DNA of 6,699 nucleotides from Elusimicrobiota bacterium (GCA_028717865.1 JAQUMZ010000154.1:1-6699); one strand, 5' to 3'; numbered from the stretch's first letter, positions 1 through 6,114 are shown. Translations and numbers: made by a program. Notes: generated by a model from the sequence alone, not told the origin.

Positions 1-9
1 GGCCATCTT

Positions 10-1854
10 ATGTGCGGCATCTGCGGGGCTTTTAACCTAGGCGGCGCTCCGGTCGAGCGGCAGGCCGTGCTGCGCATGCGCGGCCGGCTGGCCCATCGCG
101 GGCCCGACGACGAGGGCGAGCATTTCGACGGGCCCGTGGGGCTGGGGTTTCGGCGTCTGTCCATATTGGACCTCGAGGGCGGCCGCCAGCCCATGCTTTC
201 CGAGGACGGGCGCTTCGCCCTGGTTTTCAACGGCGAGATTTACAATCATCTCGACCTGCGGCGGGAACTGGAGGCCGCGGGCGAGCGCTTTCGGACGCGT
301 TCCGATGCCGAGACCATCCTGCGCCTTTTCATCCGGCAGGGGGAAAAGGCTTTCGGCCGCCTGGGCGGGATGTTCGCCGCGGCCGTGTGGGACCGCGAGC
401 GCCGGCGTCTGACCTTGGCCCGCGATCCGATCGGCGTCAAGCCGCTTTATTACCGCTTCGACGGGAAGTCCCTGGCTTTTTCCTCGGAGTTGCGCTCGCT
501 GATGGCTTTTAAGCCGAAGTGGGCCCTGGACCCGGCCGGCGTGATGGACTACCTGGCCTACGGCAAGGTGCACGCGCCGCGCACCGTGCTGCGCGACATG
601 CTTAAGCTGCCGCCGGCCACCGTCTTGAGCCTCGACGAGGACGGCCTGCGCCTGGAGACGTACTGGCGTTTGCCCCGCCGGCATGGGGATCGGCGGCTCT
701 CGCGCCAGGAGGCCGAGGAGCGGCTGGACCGCCTGATCCAGGACGCGGTGCGCGGCAACTGCCTCAGCGACGTGCCGGTGGGGGCGTTTTTGAGCGGCGG
801 CGTGGACTCGGCCCTGGTATCGGCCGTCATGGCCCGTCAGGCCGGCGGCGGGAAGATCCGCACGTTTTCCGTGGGATTTTCGGGGGCGGAGCCGGGGCTC
901 GACGAGTCCGCGCACGCGCGGGCCGTGGCCAGGCATATCGGCTCGGAGCATCACGAGCTCATGCTGCCCGCCAATATCCTGGAGCGGCTGGAGCGCTCCA
1001 TTGAGCTGCTCGACGAGCCGATCGCCGACTCGGCCATACTGCCGACCTTCCTGCTCGCCCAGTTCGCCCGGAAGCGGGTCAAGGTGGTCCTGACCGGAGA
1101 GGGGGCCGACGAGCTTTTCGCGGGCTACAACCGGCACAAGGCCGCCTGGCTCAACGAGGGCTTGCGCGGCCTGCCCGCCTGGAGCCGGCGGCTGGCGGCG
1201 CCCCTGGCCCGGCGCCTGGGCAAGGGGACGGTCTTCGAGATGCTGCCCATGGCCGATGCCCGGGCCTGGGCGCGGGCCACGGCCTCGGCCGGGCCCGAGG
1301 ACTTGCGCGCGGTGCTCCATCCCGATTTCCGGGAGGCCGCCGAGCGGGTGGATCAGCTGGAGTGGCTCAAGGACTTCGAGGGCATGGATCATCTCAACGA
1401 CGCCCTGGCTTTCGACCTCAAGACCGTCCTGTGCGATTCCCTGCTCATGAAGGTGGACAAGTCCACCATGCGGGCCTCCCTGGAGGCGCGGGTCCCCTTC
1501 CTGGACAAGGCCGTCGTAGAGTTCGCGGCCGGCCTGCCGTCTTCCTTGAAGATACGGTTCTTCAAAGGGAAATACCTGTTGCGCCTGGTGGCCCGGCGCT
1601 ACCTGCCCGACGGGATCGTCTGGCGCCGCAAGCACGGCTTCATCGTGCCGTGGGAGGCCTGGGTGCGCGACGCGGGCAACCAGGCCCTCCAGGCCCTGCT
1701 GGAGGACTCCGAATTCCTGGGCCAGGGCATATTCGACCCCGAACGCCTCAGGGACTTCCACGGCGAGCTCTGCCGGGGCAGCCGCGACATCGAGGCCGGG
1801 TTGTTTTTCCGGATCGCGGTGTTCGGTTTGTGGCTCAAATCGCTGGAGAACTGA
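10..1854 (+). CDS. asnB: Asparagine synthetase B, glutamine-hydrolysing
   Basis: A 614-residue cytoplasmic enzyme that makes asparagine from aspartate, glutamine and ATP (EC 6.3.5.4). The N-terminal class II glutaminase domain (about 1-200) begins MCGICG. Cys2 becomes the N-terminal nucleophile after Met removal, which fixes the start even though no Shine-Dalgarno is visible in the nine bases before it. Other glutaminase signatures are HRGPDD (29-34), RRLSILDL (48-55) and NGEIYN (74-79). The synthetase domain (about 235-600) has the ATP-pyrophosphatase P-loop LSGGVDS (261-267), GEGADELFAGYNRH (363-376) and EARVPFLD (492-499). The length is typical and no key residue is missing. The stop is followed immediately by the methyltransferase start, so the two genes are probably co-transcribed. 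Related AsnB-like amidotransferases serve in exopolysaccharide or natural-product pathways, so the true acceptor may not be free aspartate. The family call is very secure; the exact substrate is less so. Confidence 0.95.
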   Translation: MCGICGAFNLGGAPVERQAVLRMRGRLAHRGPDDEGEHFDGPVGLGFRRLSILDLEGGRQPMLSEDGRFALVFNGEIYNHLDLRRELEAAGERFRTRSDAETILRLFIRQGEKAFGRLGGMFAAAVWDRERRRLTLARDPIGVKPLYYRFDGKSLAFSSELRSLMAFKPKWALDPAGVMDYLAYGKVHAPRTVLRDMLKLPPATVLSLDEDGLRLETYWRLPRRHGDRRLSRQEAEERLDRLIQDAVRGNCLSDVPVGAFLSGGVDSALVSAVMARQAGGGKIRTFSVGFSGAEPGLDESAHARAVARHIGSEHHELMLPANILERLERSIELLDEPIADSAILPTFLLAQFARKRVKVVLTGEGADELFAGYNRHKAAWLNEGLRGLPAWSRRLAAPLARRLGKGTVFEMLPMADARAWARATASAGPEDLRAVLHPDFREAAERVDQLEWLKDFEGMDHLNDALAFDLKTVLCDSLLMKVDKSTMRASLEARVPFLDKAVVEFAAGLPSSLKIRFFKGKYLLRLVARRYLPDGIVWRRKHGFIVPWEAWVRDAGNQALQALLEDSEFLGQGIFDPERLRDFHGELCRGSRDIEAGLFFRIAVFGLWLKSLEN

Positions 1855-2481
1855 ATGGGAACGTTCAACGGCTTGTCGCTCTGGTGGCACCGCCTGCAGA
1901 CCCGGCGCAAGATGCAGCGGGTCTTCGGCCGGGGCGAGGATCCTTTCTCCTATCGGACCTCGACTTATGAACGGGCGCGTCTGGACGCGATGGCGGCCGC
2001 TTTGGCCGGCCGAGCCTATGGCCGCGCGCTCGAGGTCGGCTGCGCCGAGGGCGATTTCACCGAGAGGCTGCTCGGATTATCTTCGGACGTAACCGCCCTC
2101 GACATATCCGCCACTGCCCTCTCCCGCGCGCGGCGCCGGCTGAACGGCCGGGCCCAGTTCGTAGAGGCCGATATCCGGAGTTGGGGCCCGCCTCCCGGCC
2201 TGCGCTACGAGCTCATCGTCCTGGCCGACGTCCTCTATTATTTGGACAAGCCGCTGGTCCGGGTTCAATTCGAAAACCTGTTCGCCGCCGTTTTCTCCTG
2301 GCAGGCTCCCGGAGGCCGGCTGTTGCTGGCCCACGCCTTCGCGACCGACGCGGAGCTTTCTCATCGCCGTGGTTTCCGCGAGCGTTTCGAGCGGCAAGGC
2401 TTGAGGCTGGTTTCCGAGACCGTCGCCGGCCGGGGGTTCGCCGGCCCGGTCGCCTGCCTGCTTTCCCTCTTGGAGAAATAA
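1855..2481 (+). CDS. NodS-like SAM-dependent methyltransferase
   Basis: A 208-residue class I (Rossmann-fold) methyltransferase, probably cytoplasmic. Motif I is LEVGCAEGDFT (59-69), the SAM-binding glycine loop. The acidic residue that contacts the ribose is D83 in TALDIS, followed by EAD (104-106) and motif II YELIVLADVLYYL (118-130). The segment EDPFSYRTSTYERAR (28-42) upstream of motif I resembles the DPW.Y..S.YE..R signature of the NodS family, whose founder N-methylates a chitooligosaccharide in Nod factor synthesis. That resemblance supports the family, not the substrate. The ATG directly follows the asnB TGA (TGAATG), and GGAG at 1845-1848 lies six bases upstream, which suits translational coupling. 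Possible substrates are an amino sugar or an amide product of the upstream enzyme; neither can be decided here. There is no signal peptide. The C-terminus (from about 175) is the least family-like part. Confidence 0.82.
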   Translation: MGTFNGLSLWWHRLQTRRKMQRVFGRGEDPFSYRTSTYERARLDAMAAALAGRAYGRALEVGCAEGDFTERLLGLSSDVTALDISATALSRARRRLNGRAQFVEADIRSWGPPPGLRYELIVLADVLYYLDKPLVRVQFENLFAAVFSWQAPGGRLLLAHAFATDAELSHRRGFRERFERQGLRLVSETVAGRGFAGPVACLLSLLEK

Positions 2482-2513
2482 GGGAAATTTGGGGAAAGCC
2501 TGACACCAATTTT

Positions 2514-2521
2514 TATACAAT
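2514..2521 (+). promoter_or_regulatory. Possible promoter -10 element for a leaderless transcript
   Basis: TATACAAT lies in a short AT-rich island (about 2483-2523) between two GC-rich genes. The hexamer TACAAT (2516-2521) matches the sigma70 -10 consensus at five of six positions. No good -35 is seen: TTGGGG at 2489-2494 is poor and too far away, and CTGACA at 2500-2505 is too close (10 bases). If used, transcription would start near 2527-2529, on or next to the ATG at 2529. The position at the start of a new gene cluster supports the call; the missing -35 weakens it. Confidence 0.4.
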
Positions 2522-2528
2522 GGGCGCC

Positions 2529-3107
2529 ATGAGGCGAAGCCTCGTTCCGACGGAATTAAGGGGCCAGGCGCGGGCCTGCGTCGAGGTGGCGGCGCAAGCG
2601 GCGCTCTTTTTTCGCGTTCCGTCCGAGGCGGGGGCCTTCGCGGCGCGCGAGGCGGGCCTGGCCGCGCGGCGCGCTGGCGAGGCGGCCGCCTCCGCCATCC
2701 GCTCCCGCGCCGATTCGCGCCGGTCCGACTGGCTGGGGCTTTCGCGCTTTTTCGCCGAGGCCGCTTCCCAGTCGGCCGCCGCCGCCGCGGAGGCCGTCCG
2801 CTTCGGCCTGCGCGGCGCCCAGCTTGCGCCGCTGGCGGCGGGCCTGCGCGACGCCGCCCGCGAGCTCGAGGCGGCTCTAGGCGCGTTCGGCGACGCCCGC
2901 GCGTGCGCGGAGCTCGTCGTCTCGGCCAAGCGGCGGCTGCTCGAGGCCGAGCGGCTCGGCCGCGGTTGCCGCGACGCCTCCCTGGACGGCCCCGACGCCG
3001 TCCTGGACCTCAAGACCCGGACCGTCTTGAGGCGGCTGGGCGGCGGCGCCGACGCCTGGCAGCGGGCCGCGGACCGGATCGTGGAACTAGTGGAGGTCGC
3101 CGCATGA
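2529..3107 (+). CDS. Ala-rich helical protein, possibly divergent DUF47/PhoU-like
   Basis: A 192-residue protein of no certain family. It is about 26% alanine (50 residues) and rich in Arg and Glu, with no Met after the start, no signal peptide and no membrane segment. It reads as a bundle of long amphipathic helices. Length, helix layout and the C-terminal pattern (DLKTRTVLRRL near 160-170, then AADRIVELVEVAA at 180-192) resemble the end of DUF47/PhoU-like Pit accessory proteins, which bind metal and act with phosphate transport. The E(D)xxxD metal motifs of that family are not evident, so this is an inference only. An in-frame ATG at 2520 overlaps the predicted -10 box, so 2529 is preferred. 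No Shine-Dalgarno precedes either start, and GTG at 2586 is a weaker alternative. The stop overlaps the next start (ATGA, 3104-3107), tying the gene to the secreted nucleotidase. It is very probably real, because it fills the space between coupled genes, but the function is unproven. Confidence 0.68.
   Translation: MRRSLVPTELRGQARACVEVAAQAALFFRVPSEAGAFAAREAGLAARRAGEAAASAIRSRADSRRSDWLGLSRFFAEAASQSAAAAAEAVRFGLRGAQLAPLAAGLRDAARELEAALGAFGDARACAELVVSAKRRLLEAERLGRGCRDASLDGPDAVLDLKTRTVLRRLGGGADAWQRAADRIVELVEVAA
3092..3096 (+). promoter_or_regulatory. Shine-Dalgarno for the 5'-nucleotidase gene
   Basis: GGAGG lies seven bases before the ATG at 3104, inside the end of the upstream gene. It selects this start over the upstream extension of the open frame (back to 2903), which would bury the signal peptide. 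Confidence 0.8.
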
Positions 3108-4615
3108 ACATCCTGCTCGGGCTGCTGCTGGCTTTCGGGACCGCTTGCATCCAGGCCGGGACCTTCAAGGTTTCCATCCTGCATACCAACGACAGCCATA
3201 GCTGGGTCATGCCCCGGCCGGCCGCTTTCTACGAGCCCAACCCCGCGCGGCCGATCGGCGGCGCGGCCGTGCTGGCCGCCTATGTCAAGGGCGTCAAGGG
3301 GCCCAAGCTCGTCCTGGACGCCGGCGATTGGTTCCAGGGCACGCCCGAGGGCGCCGTGGACGACGGCCTGGCCCTGGCCCCGATCTTGAACGCCGTGGGC
3401 TACGACGCCATGGCCCCGGGCAACCATGAATTCGACTACGGGCAAAAAAACCTGCTCGCTATGACCCGGGCCCTTTCCGCCCCGGTGCTTTGCGCCAACG
3501 TCTACCGCGCCGACGGCACGCGGCTGCCGGGGTTGCGGCCCTGGCTGATCAAGGAGGTCGCGGGCGTCAAAATCGGGCTCTTCGGCCTGCTTATCCCGCG
3601 CATGAAGGATCTGGCCTTCCCCGAGCATATCCAAGGCCTGGCCTTCCGCAGCCCGATGGAGGAGGCCAGGGAGGTCGTGGCCGAGCTGCGCCGGCAGGGG
3701 GCCACGGTCGTCATCGCGCTCACCCACCTGGGCGTGGAGGCGCCGTCGGGGCCGGCCTTCGAGGGCGACCAGACTTTGGCGGCCGGCGTGCCGGGCATCG
3801 ATCTGATCGTGGGCGGCCACAGCCACACCGTCCTGCGCGAGCCCATCCGCGACGCGACCCACGGCACGCTCATCGTCCAGGCGGGTTCGGAGCTCACCCG
3901 CGTCGGTCTCGCGGTCCTTGAGATCGACCAGGATTCCAAGAAGGTGGTTTCGGCCTCGGCCCGGCTCGTCGATCTGTGGCCGGACGAGATCGGCTCCGAC
4001 CCCGGCGCGGCCGCGGCGGTGGGGCGGCTGGTAGACGAGGTCCGGCGGGTCTACGACGCGGTGATCGCCACCGCCGCGGTCCCCTTGACGCGAGGCGGCG
4101 CGGGCGAGTCCTCGCTCGGAGACTGGCTGACCGACTGCGGCCGGGCCTGGGCCGGCGCCGATCTGGCCCTGCAGAACGGCGGGGGCATCCGCGCCGATAT
4201 CGCGGCCGGCCCCGTGACCTTGCGCGACCTGTTCGGCGTGATGCCTTTCGACAACCGCATGGTGAAGGTGACCATGCGGGGCCGGGACGTGCGCGGCATG
4301 CTGGAGCGGGGCCTGGGCGGGGCCCGCGTGGCGCAGATTTCCGGCGCCAAGATATCTTTTCGCCGCCAGGCGCCCGCGGGCCGGCGCCTTGAGTCGGTGA
4401 GCGTGGCGGGCAAGCCGTTGGACGACGGGGCGCTCTACACCGTGGCGACGGTGGATTACCTGGCCAAGGGGGGCGACGGCTACGCGGCCTTCGAGTTCGC
4501 CGAGGCCAAGGAATTCTCCAAGACCTTGCTCCGGGACGTCTTGGCCGAATGCGCCCGCAAACAGCGGCTCATCCAGGCGCCCGTTCCCGGGCGCCTGACG
4601 AGTTCGGGAGGGTGA
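3104..4615 (+). CDS. Secreted 5'-nucleotidase / 2',3'-cyclic phosphodiesterase family (UshA-like)
   Basis: A 503-residue two-domain metallophosphatase that should remove phosphate from nucleotides outside the cytoplasm. Residues 1-18 form a signal peptide with a hydrophobic core (ILLGLLLAF) and likely cleavage after IQA. Cys15 is not in a good lipobox, so a lipoprotein is less likely. The dinuclear metal site is intact: D30 and H32 (HTNDSH), D75 (GDWFQGTP, 74-81), N107 and H108 (GNHEFDYG), H208 (THLG), H239 and H241 (GGHSHT). The C-terminal substrate domain (about 320-490) has ESSLGDW (335-341), QNGGGIRADI (357-366), GVMPFDN (378-384) and the aromatic-containing YLAKGGDGYAAF (452-463). It is slightly shorter than E. 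coli UshA (about 550). It overlaps the preceding gene by ATGA and is one base from the next gene. The substrate could be a nucleotide, cyclic nucleotide or nucleotide sugar; SoxB is a distant alternative. A run of seven A's lies at 3444-3450. Confidence 0.92.
   Translation: MNILLGLLLAFGTACIQAGTFKVSILHTNDSHSWVMPRPAAFYEPNPARPIGGAAVLAAYVKGVKGPKLVLDAGDWFQGTPEGAVDDGLALAPILNAVGYDAMAPGNHEFDYGQKNLLAMTRALSAPVLCANVYRADGTRLPGLRPWLIKEVAGVKIGLFGLLIPRMKDLAFPEHIQGLAFRSPMEEAREVVAELRRQGATVVIALTHLGVEAPSGPAFEGDQTLAAGVPGIDLIVGGHSHTVLREPIRDATHGTLIVQAGSELTRVGLAVLEIDQDSKKVVSASARLVDLWPDEIGSDPGAAAAVGRLVDEVRRVYDAVIATAAVPLTRGGAGESSLGDWLTDCGRAWAGADLALQNGGGIRADIAAGPVTLRDLFGVMPFDNRMVKVTMRGRDVRGMLERGLGGARVAQISGAKISFRRQAPAGRRLESVSVAGKPLDDGALYTVATVDYLAKGGDGYAAFEFAEAKEFSKTLLRDVLAECARKQRLIQAPVPGRLTSSGG
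4606..4612 (+). promoter_or_regulatory. Strong Shine-Dalgarno deciding the start of the HAD gene
   Basis: GGGAGGG overlaps the last codons of the 5'-nucleotidase gene and ends four bases before ATG 4617. The in-frame ATG at 4659, which would give a shorter and more conventional signal peptide, has only a weak GAGG eleven bases upstream. Confidence 0.75.
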
Positions 4616-4616
4616 C

Positions 4617-5210
4617 ATGTTCAAGACCGTACGAGCCAAGACCGAGGCCGCCTGGACCATGACCAAGAAAATCCTCGCGCTCATGAGCTGCTGGGGCCTG
4701 ATCTTCAGCCTGGCCACGATCGGCAAGCTCGGGGTCGTCTTCGAGTACGACGACGGGCTGGTCTTCTCGGCCCCCGCCTACGTCAAGGCTTTCGCCAGCT
4801 CGCAGCAGCCCTATTCCCCGGAGTTCTGGTCGGTCCTCAACCGCTCCTACGACCTGGAAAGGCCGAAGCTCATCCCCTTCTCTCTGGCCTGGGCCTTCCG
4901 GCTGCTGGGCTTCAAGGTCGCCATCGTGGCGGACCGCCCCTCCACCGACGGCGAGGCCTTGCGCAAGGAATGGCGGCGCCTGACTCCGCAAACCTTGTTC
5001 TTCTTCGCCAAGGACTGCGGCGGCCGCGTGGGCTTCCTGACCAAGGGGAATTTCATCCTCTATTTCGGGAACGACGATTCGGGGATAATGGACGCGCGCA
5101 AGGCCGGGGTCTATGCCTTTCGCGTCAAGCGCAGCCCGAAATCTACCCGGAAGGAAGACTATCATCCCGGGACCCTGGGCGAGCTGGCCATTCCGCTGTC
5201 CAATATCTGA
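4617..5210 (+). CDS. Exported class B acid phosphatase-like HAD protein with altered catalytic motifs
   Basis: A 197-residue protein resembling class B (AphA-type, HAD subfamily IIIB) acid phosphatases, which hydrolyse phosphomonoesters in the periplasm. A basic N-terminus (1-18) leads into a hydrophobic stretch (19-36), a signal peptide or anchor, running straight into the first core strand. The family block F-D-x-D-D-T-x-x-F-S-x-P appears as FEYDDGLVFSAP (42-53), and the tail YHPGTLGE (182-189) also fits. The active site is changed: the nucleophile position is E43 instead of Asp, motif II reads VADR (104-107) where VTGR is usual, and motif IV is GNDDSG (151-156) where GDSDND is usual, losing two acidic residues. 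A motif III lysine may be kept (K143 or K132). It starts one base after the 5'-nucleotidase stop. It may be a non-catalytic binding protein, a divergent enzyme, or a decaying gene; the intact frame argues against decay. The fold call is fairly sure, the activity doubtful. Confidence 0.75.
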   Translation: MFKTVRAKTEAAWTMTKKILALMSCWGLIFSLATIGKLGVVFEYDDGLVFSAPAYVKAFASSQQPYSPEFWSVLNRSYDLERPKLIPFSLAWAFRLLGFKVAIVADRPSTDGEALRKEWRRLTPQTLFFFAKDCGGRVGFLTKGNFILYFGNDDSGIMDARKAGVYAFRVKRSPKSTRKEDYHPGTLGELAIPLSNI

Positions 5211-5245
5211 TCGCGGACGCCGATCCGGGCGTGTCGATCCCGGCG

Positions 5246-5275
5246 TTGACTCGGTAACGTTCATTCTTATAGAAT
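5246..5275 (+). promoter_or_regulatory. Sigma70-type promoter for tpiA-pduL
   Basis: A -35 element TTGACT (5246-5251, five of six matches) and a -10 element TAGAAT (5270-5275, five of six) are separated by 18 bases. The overlapping alternative TATAGA (5268-5273) gives 16. Transcription would begin near 5282, leaving a leader of about 40 bases before the tpiA start. It sits in the only sizeable gap of the window (5211-5322), after the preceding cluster ends. Confidence 0.75.
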
Positions 5276-5277
5276 GA
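5261..5277. repeat. 17-bp perfect inverted repeat over the tpiA -10 box (possible operator)
   Basis: TCATTCTTATAGAATGA has perfect seven-base arms around TAT. It covers the whole -10 element and stops just before the predicted transcription start, where a bound regulator would block RNA polymerase. It matches no operator I can name. Arms of this length could arise by chance in a region searched this way, so the role is uncertain. Confidence 0.45.
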
Positions 5278-5291
5278 CACGACCCTTGAGC

Positions 5292-5310
5292 TGTGGCCAA
5301 ATTGGCCACA
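5292..5310. repeat. 19-bp perfect palindrome in the tpiA leader (operator or RNA hairpin)
   Basis: TGTGGCCAAATTGGCCACA has nine-base arms around a single central A (5301). It begins about ten bases after the predicted transcription start and ends four bases before the tpiA Shine-Dalgarno. As DNA it could bind a dimeric repressor. As RNA it can form an eight-pair GC-rich stem with a three-base loop, which could protect the 5' end or modulate ribosome entry. No run of T follows, so it is not an intrinsic terminator. Confidence 0.65.
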
Positions 5311-5313
5311 AAT

Positions 5314-5317
5314 GGAG
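5314..5317 (+). promoter_or_regulatory. Shine-Dalgarno for tpiA
   Basis: GGAG lies five bases before ATG 5323. It supports that start over the in-frame GTG at 5293, which falls inside the palindrome, and over the later ATG at 5347. Confidence 0.75.
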
Positions 5318-5322
5318 CAGAA

Positions 5323-6114
5323 ATGACATTGAATCTTAGAAAACCCATGATCGCCGGCAACTGGAAAATGCACCTGAGCCTCGGGCAGTCCGTCGAGCTC
5401 GCGAAATCGGTGCGCGACGCGACGGAAAACGCTCCCGGGGAGGTCGCGCTATGCGTTCCTTTCACGGCGATCGCGGTCGTGGCCGAGGCGATCAAGGGCA
5501 GCCATCTGCGCCTGGGCGCGCAGGACCTTTATTGGGGAGCCCAAGGGGCGTTCACGGGGGAGATTTCCGCGGGCCAGCTGGTCGATGCCGGCTGCAGCCA
5601 CGTCATAATCGGGCATTCGGAGCGCCGGCGTCTCTTCGGCGACAGCGACGATTGGATCAACCGGAAGCTGAAAGCCGCGTTGGCCGCGAAGTTGATTCCC
5701 ATAGTGTGCGTGGGAGAAACCTTGGAGGAGAGAAAATCCGAGAAGACTTTCTCGATCCTGGAGGGCCAGCTGGCCGCGGGCCTGAAGGGCTTCGCCCCCG
5801 CCGAGCTGGCGCCGCTCGTTTTGGCCTACGAGCCGGTCTGGGCCATCGGCACGGGCGTGACCGCGACTCCGGCGCAGGCCCAGGAAGTCCACGCCTTCCT
5901 GCGCCGGCAGGCGGGCAAGCTTTTCGGGGACGGCTTCGCGGCCGGCCAGCGCATACTCTACGGCGGTTCGGTGACGGCCGAGAACGCGGACAACCTCATG
6001 GCCCAGCCCGACATTGACGGCGCTCTCGTCGGAGGCGCCAGCCTCAAGGCGGCCGCCTTCGCGCGTATCGCCAACTTCCAGGTACCCGCCCGGGCGCCGG
6101 CGCGGCGCGGATGA
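5323..6114 (+). CDS. tpiA: Triosephosphate isomerase
   Basis: A 263-residue cytoplasmic TIM-barrel enzyme that interconverts dihydroxyacetone phosphate and glyceraldehyde 3-phosphate in glycolysis and gluconeogenesis (EC 5.3.1.1). All catalytic parts are present: N13 and K15 in AGNWKM, the electrophile H98 in IIGHSERR (95-102), the base E170 in AYEPVWAIGTG (168-178, which includes flexible loop 6), and the phosphate-binding segments YGGSV (213-217) and GALVGGASL (233-241). Length is close to the usual 250, with a short Arg/Ala-rich tail (PARAPARRG). It has its own promoter and two inverted repeats upstream, so expression may be controlled separately from the preceding cluster. The stop overlaps the next start (ATGA, 6111-6114). 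This neighbour is unusual, since tpiA more often lies with gapA, pgk or secG. The identification is secure. Confidence 0.97.
   Translation: MTLNLRKPMIAGNWKMHLSLGQSVELAKSVRDATENAPGEVALCVPFTAIAVVAEAIKGSHLRLGAQDLYWGAQGAFTGEISAGQLVDAGCSHVIIGHSERRRLFGDSDDWINRKLKAALAAKLIPIVCVGETLEERKSEKTFSILEGQLAAGLKGFAPAELAPLVLAYEPVWAIGTGVTATPAQAQEVHAFLRRQAGKLFGDGFAAGQRILYGGSVTAENADNLMAQPDIDGALVGGASLKAAAFARIANFQVPARAPARRG

Noticed and set aside
37..1890. Long minus-strand open frame opposite asnB
   Set aside because: A GC-rich shadow. Its translation has no family features and is rich in Pro, Gly, Gln and His, while the + strand encodes an unmistakable asparagine synthetase.
2500..2505. CTGACA as the -35 element of the promoter near 2514
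   Set aside because: Only eight to ten bases separate it from the -10 candidates, far below the usual 16-18.
3104..3160. Lipoprotein signal at Cys15 of the 5'-nucleotidase
   Set aside because: The residues before Cys15 are Gly-Thr-Ala, lacking the Leu or other large residue expected at -3; cleavage after IQA at 18 is more plausible.
3490..3921. + strand open frame inside the 5'-nucleotidase gene
   Set aside because: An Arg/Gly/Pro-rich shadow in the -1 frame with no ribosome binding site; it overlaps intact metallophosphatase motifs.
2513..4726. 737-codon minus-strand open frame opposite the second gene cluster
   Set aside because: Low-complexity translation with no motif, and it covers three supported + strand genes; stop codons are rare by chance at this GC content.
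5221..5245. Imperfect direct repeat (CGATCCGGGCG and CGATCCCGGCG) that can also fold as CCGGG/CCCGG, considered as a terminator after the HAD gene
   Set aside because: The stem is only five pairs with a nine-base loop and no T-run follows; the repeat has a mismatch and may be chance in GC-rich sequence. No convincing terminator is visible in this gap.
5293..5322. N-terminal extension of tpiA from GTG 5293
   Set aside because: The GTG lies inside the palindrome and has no Shine-Dalgarno. The extension has no counterpart in the family, while ATG 5323 has GGAG at proper spacing.
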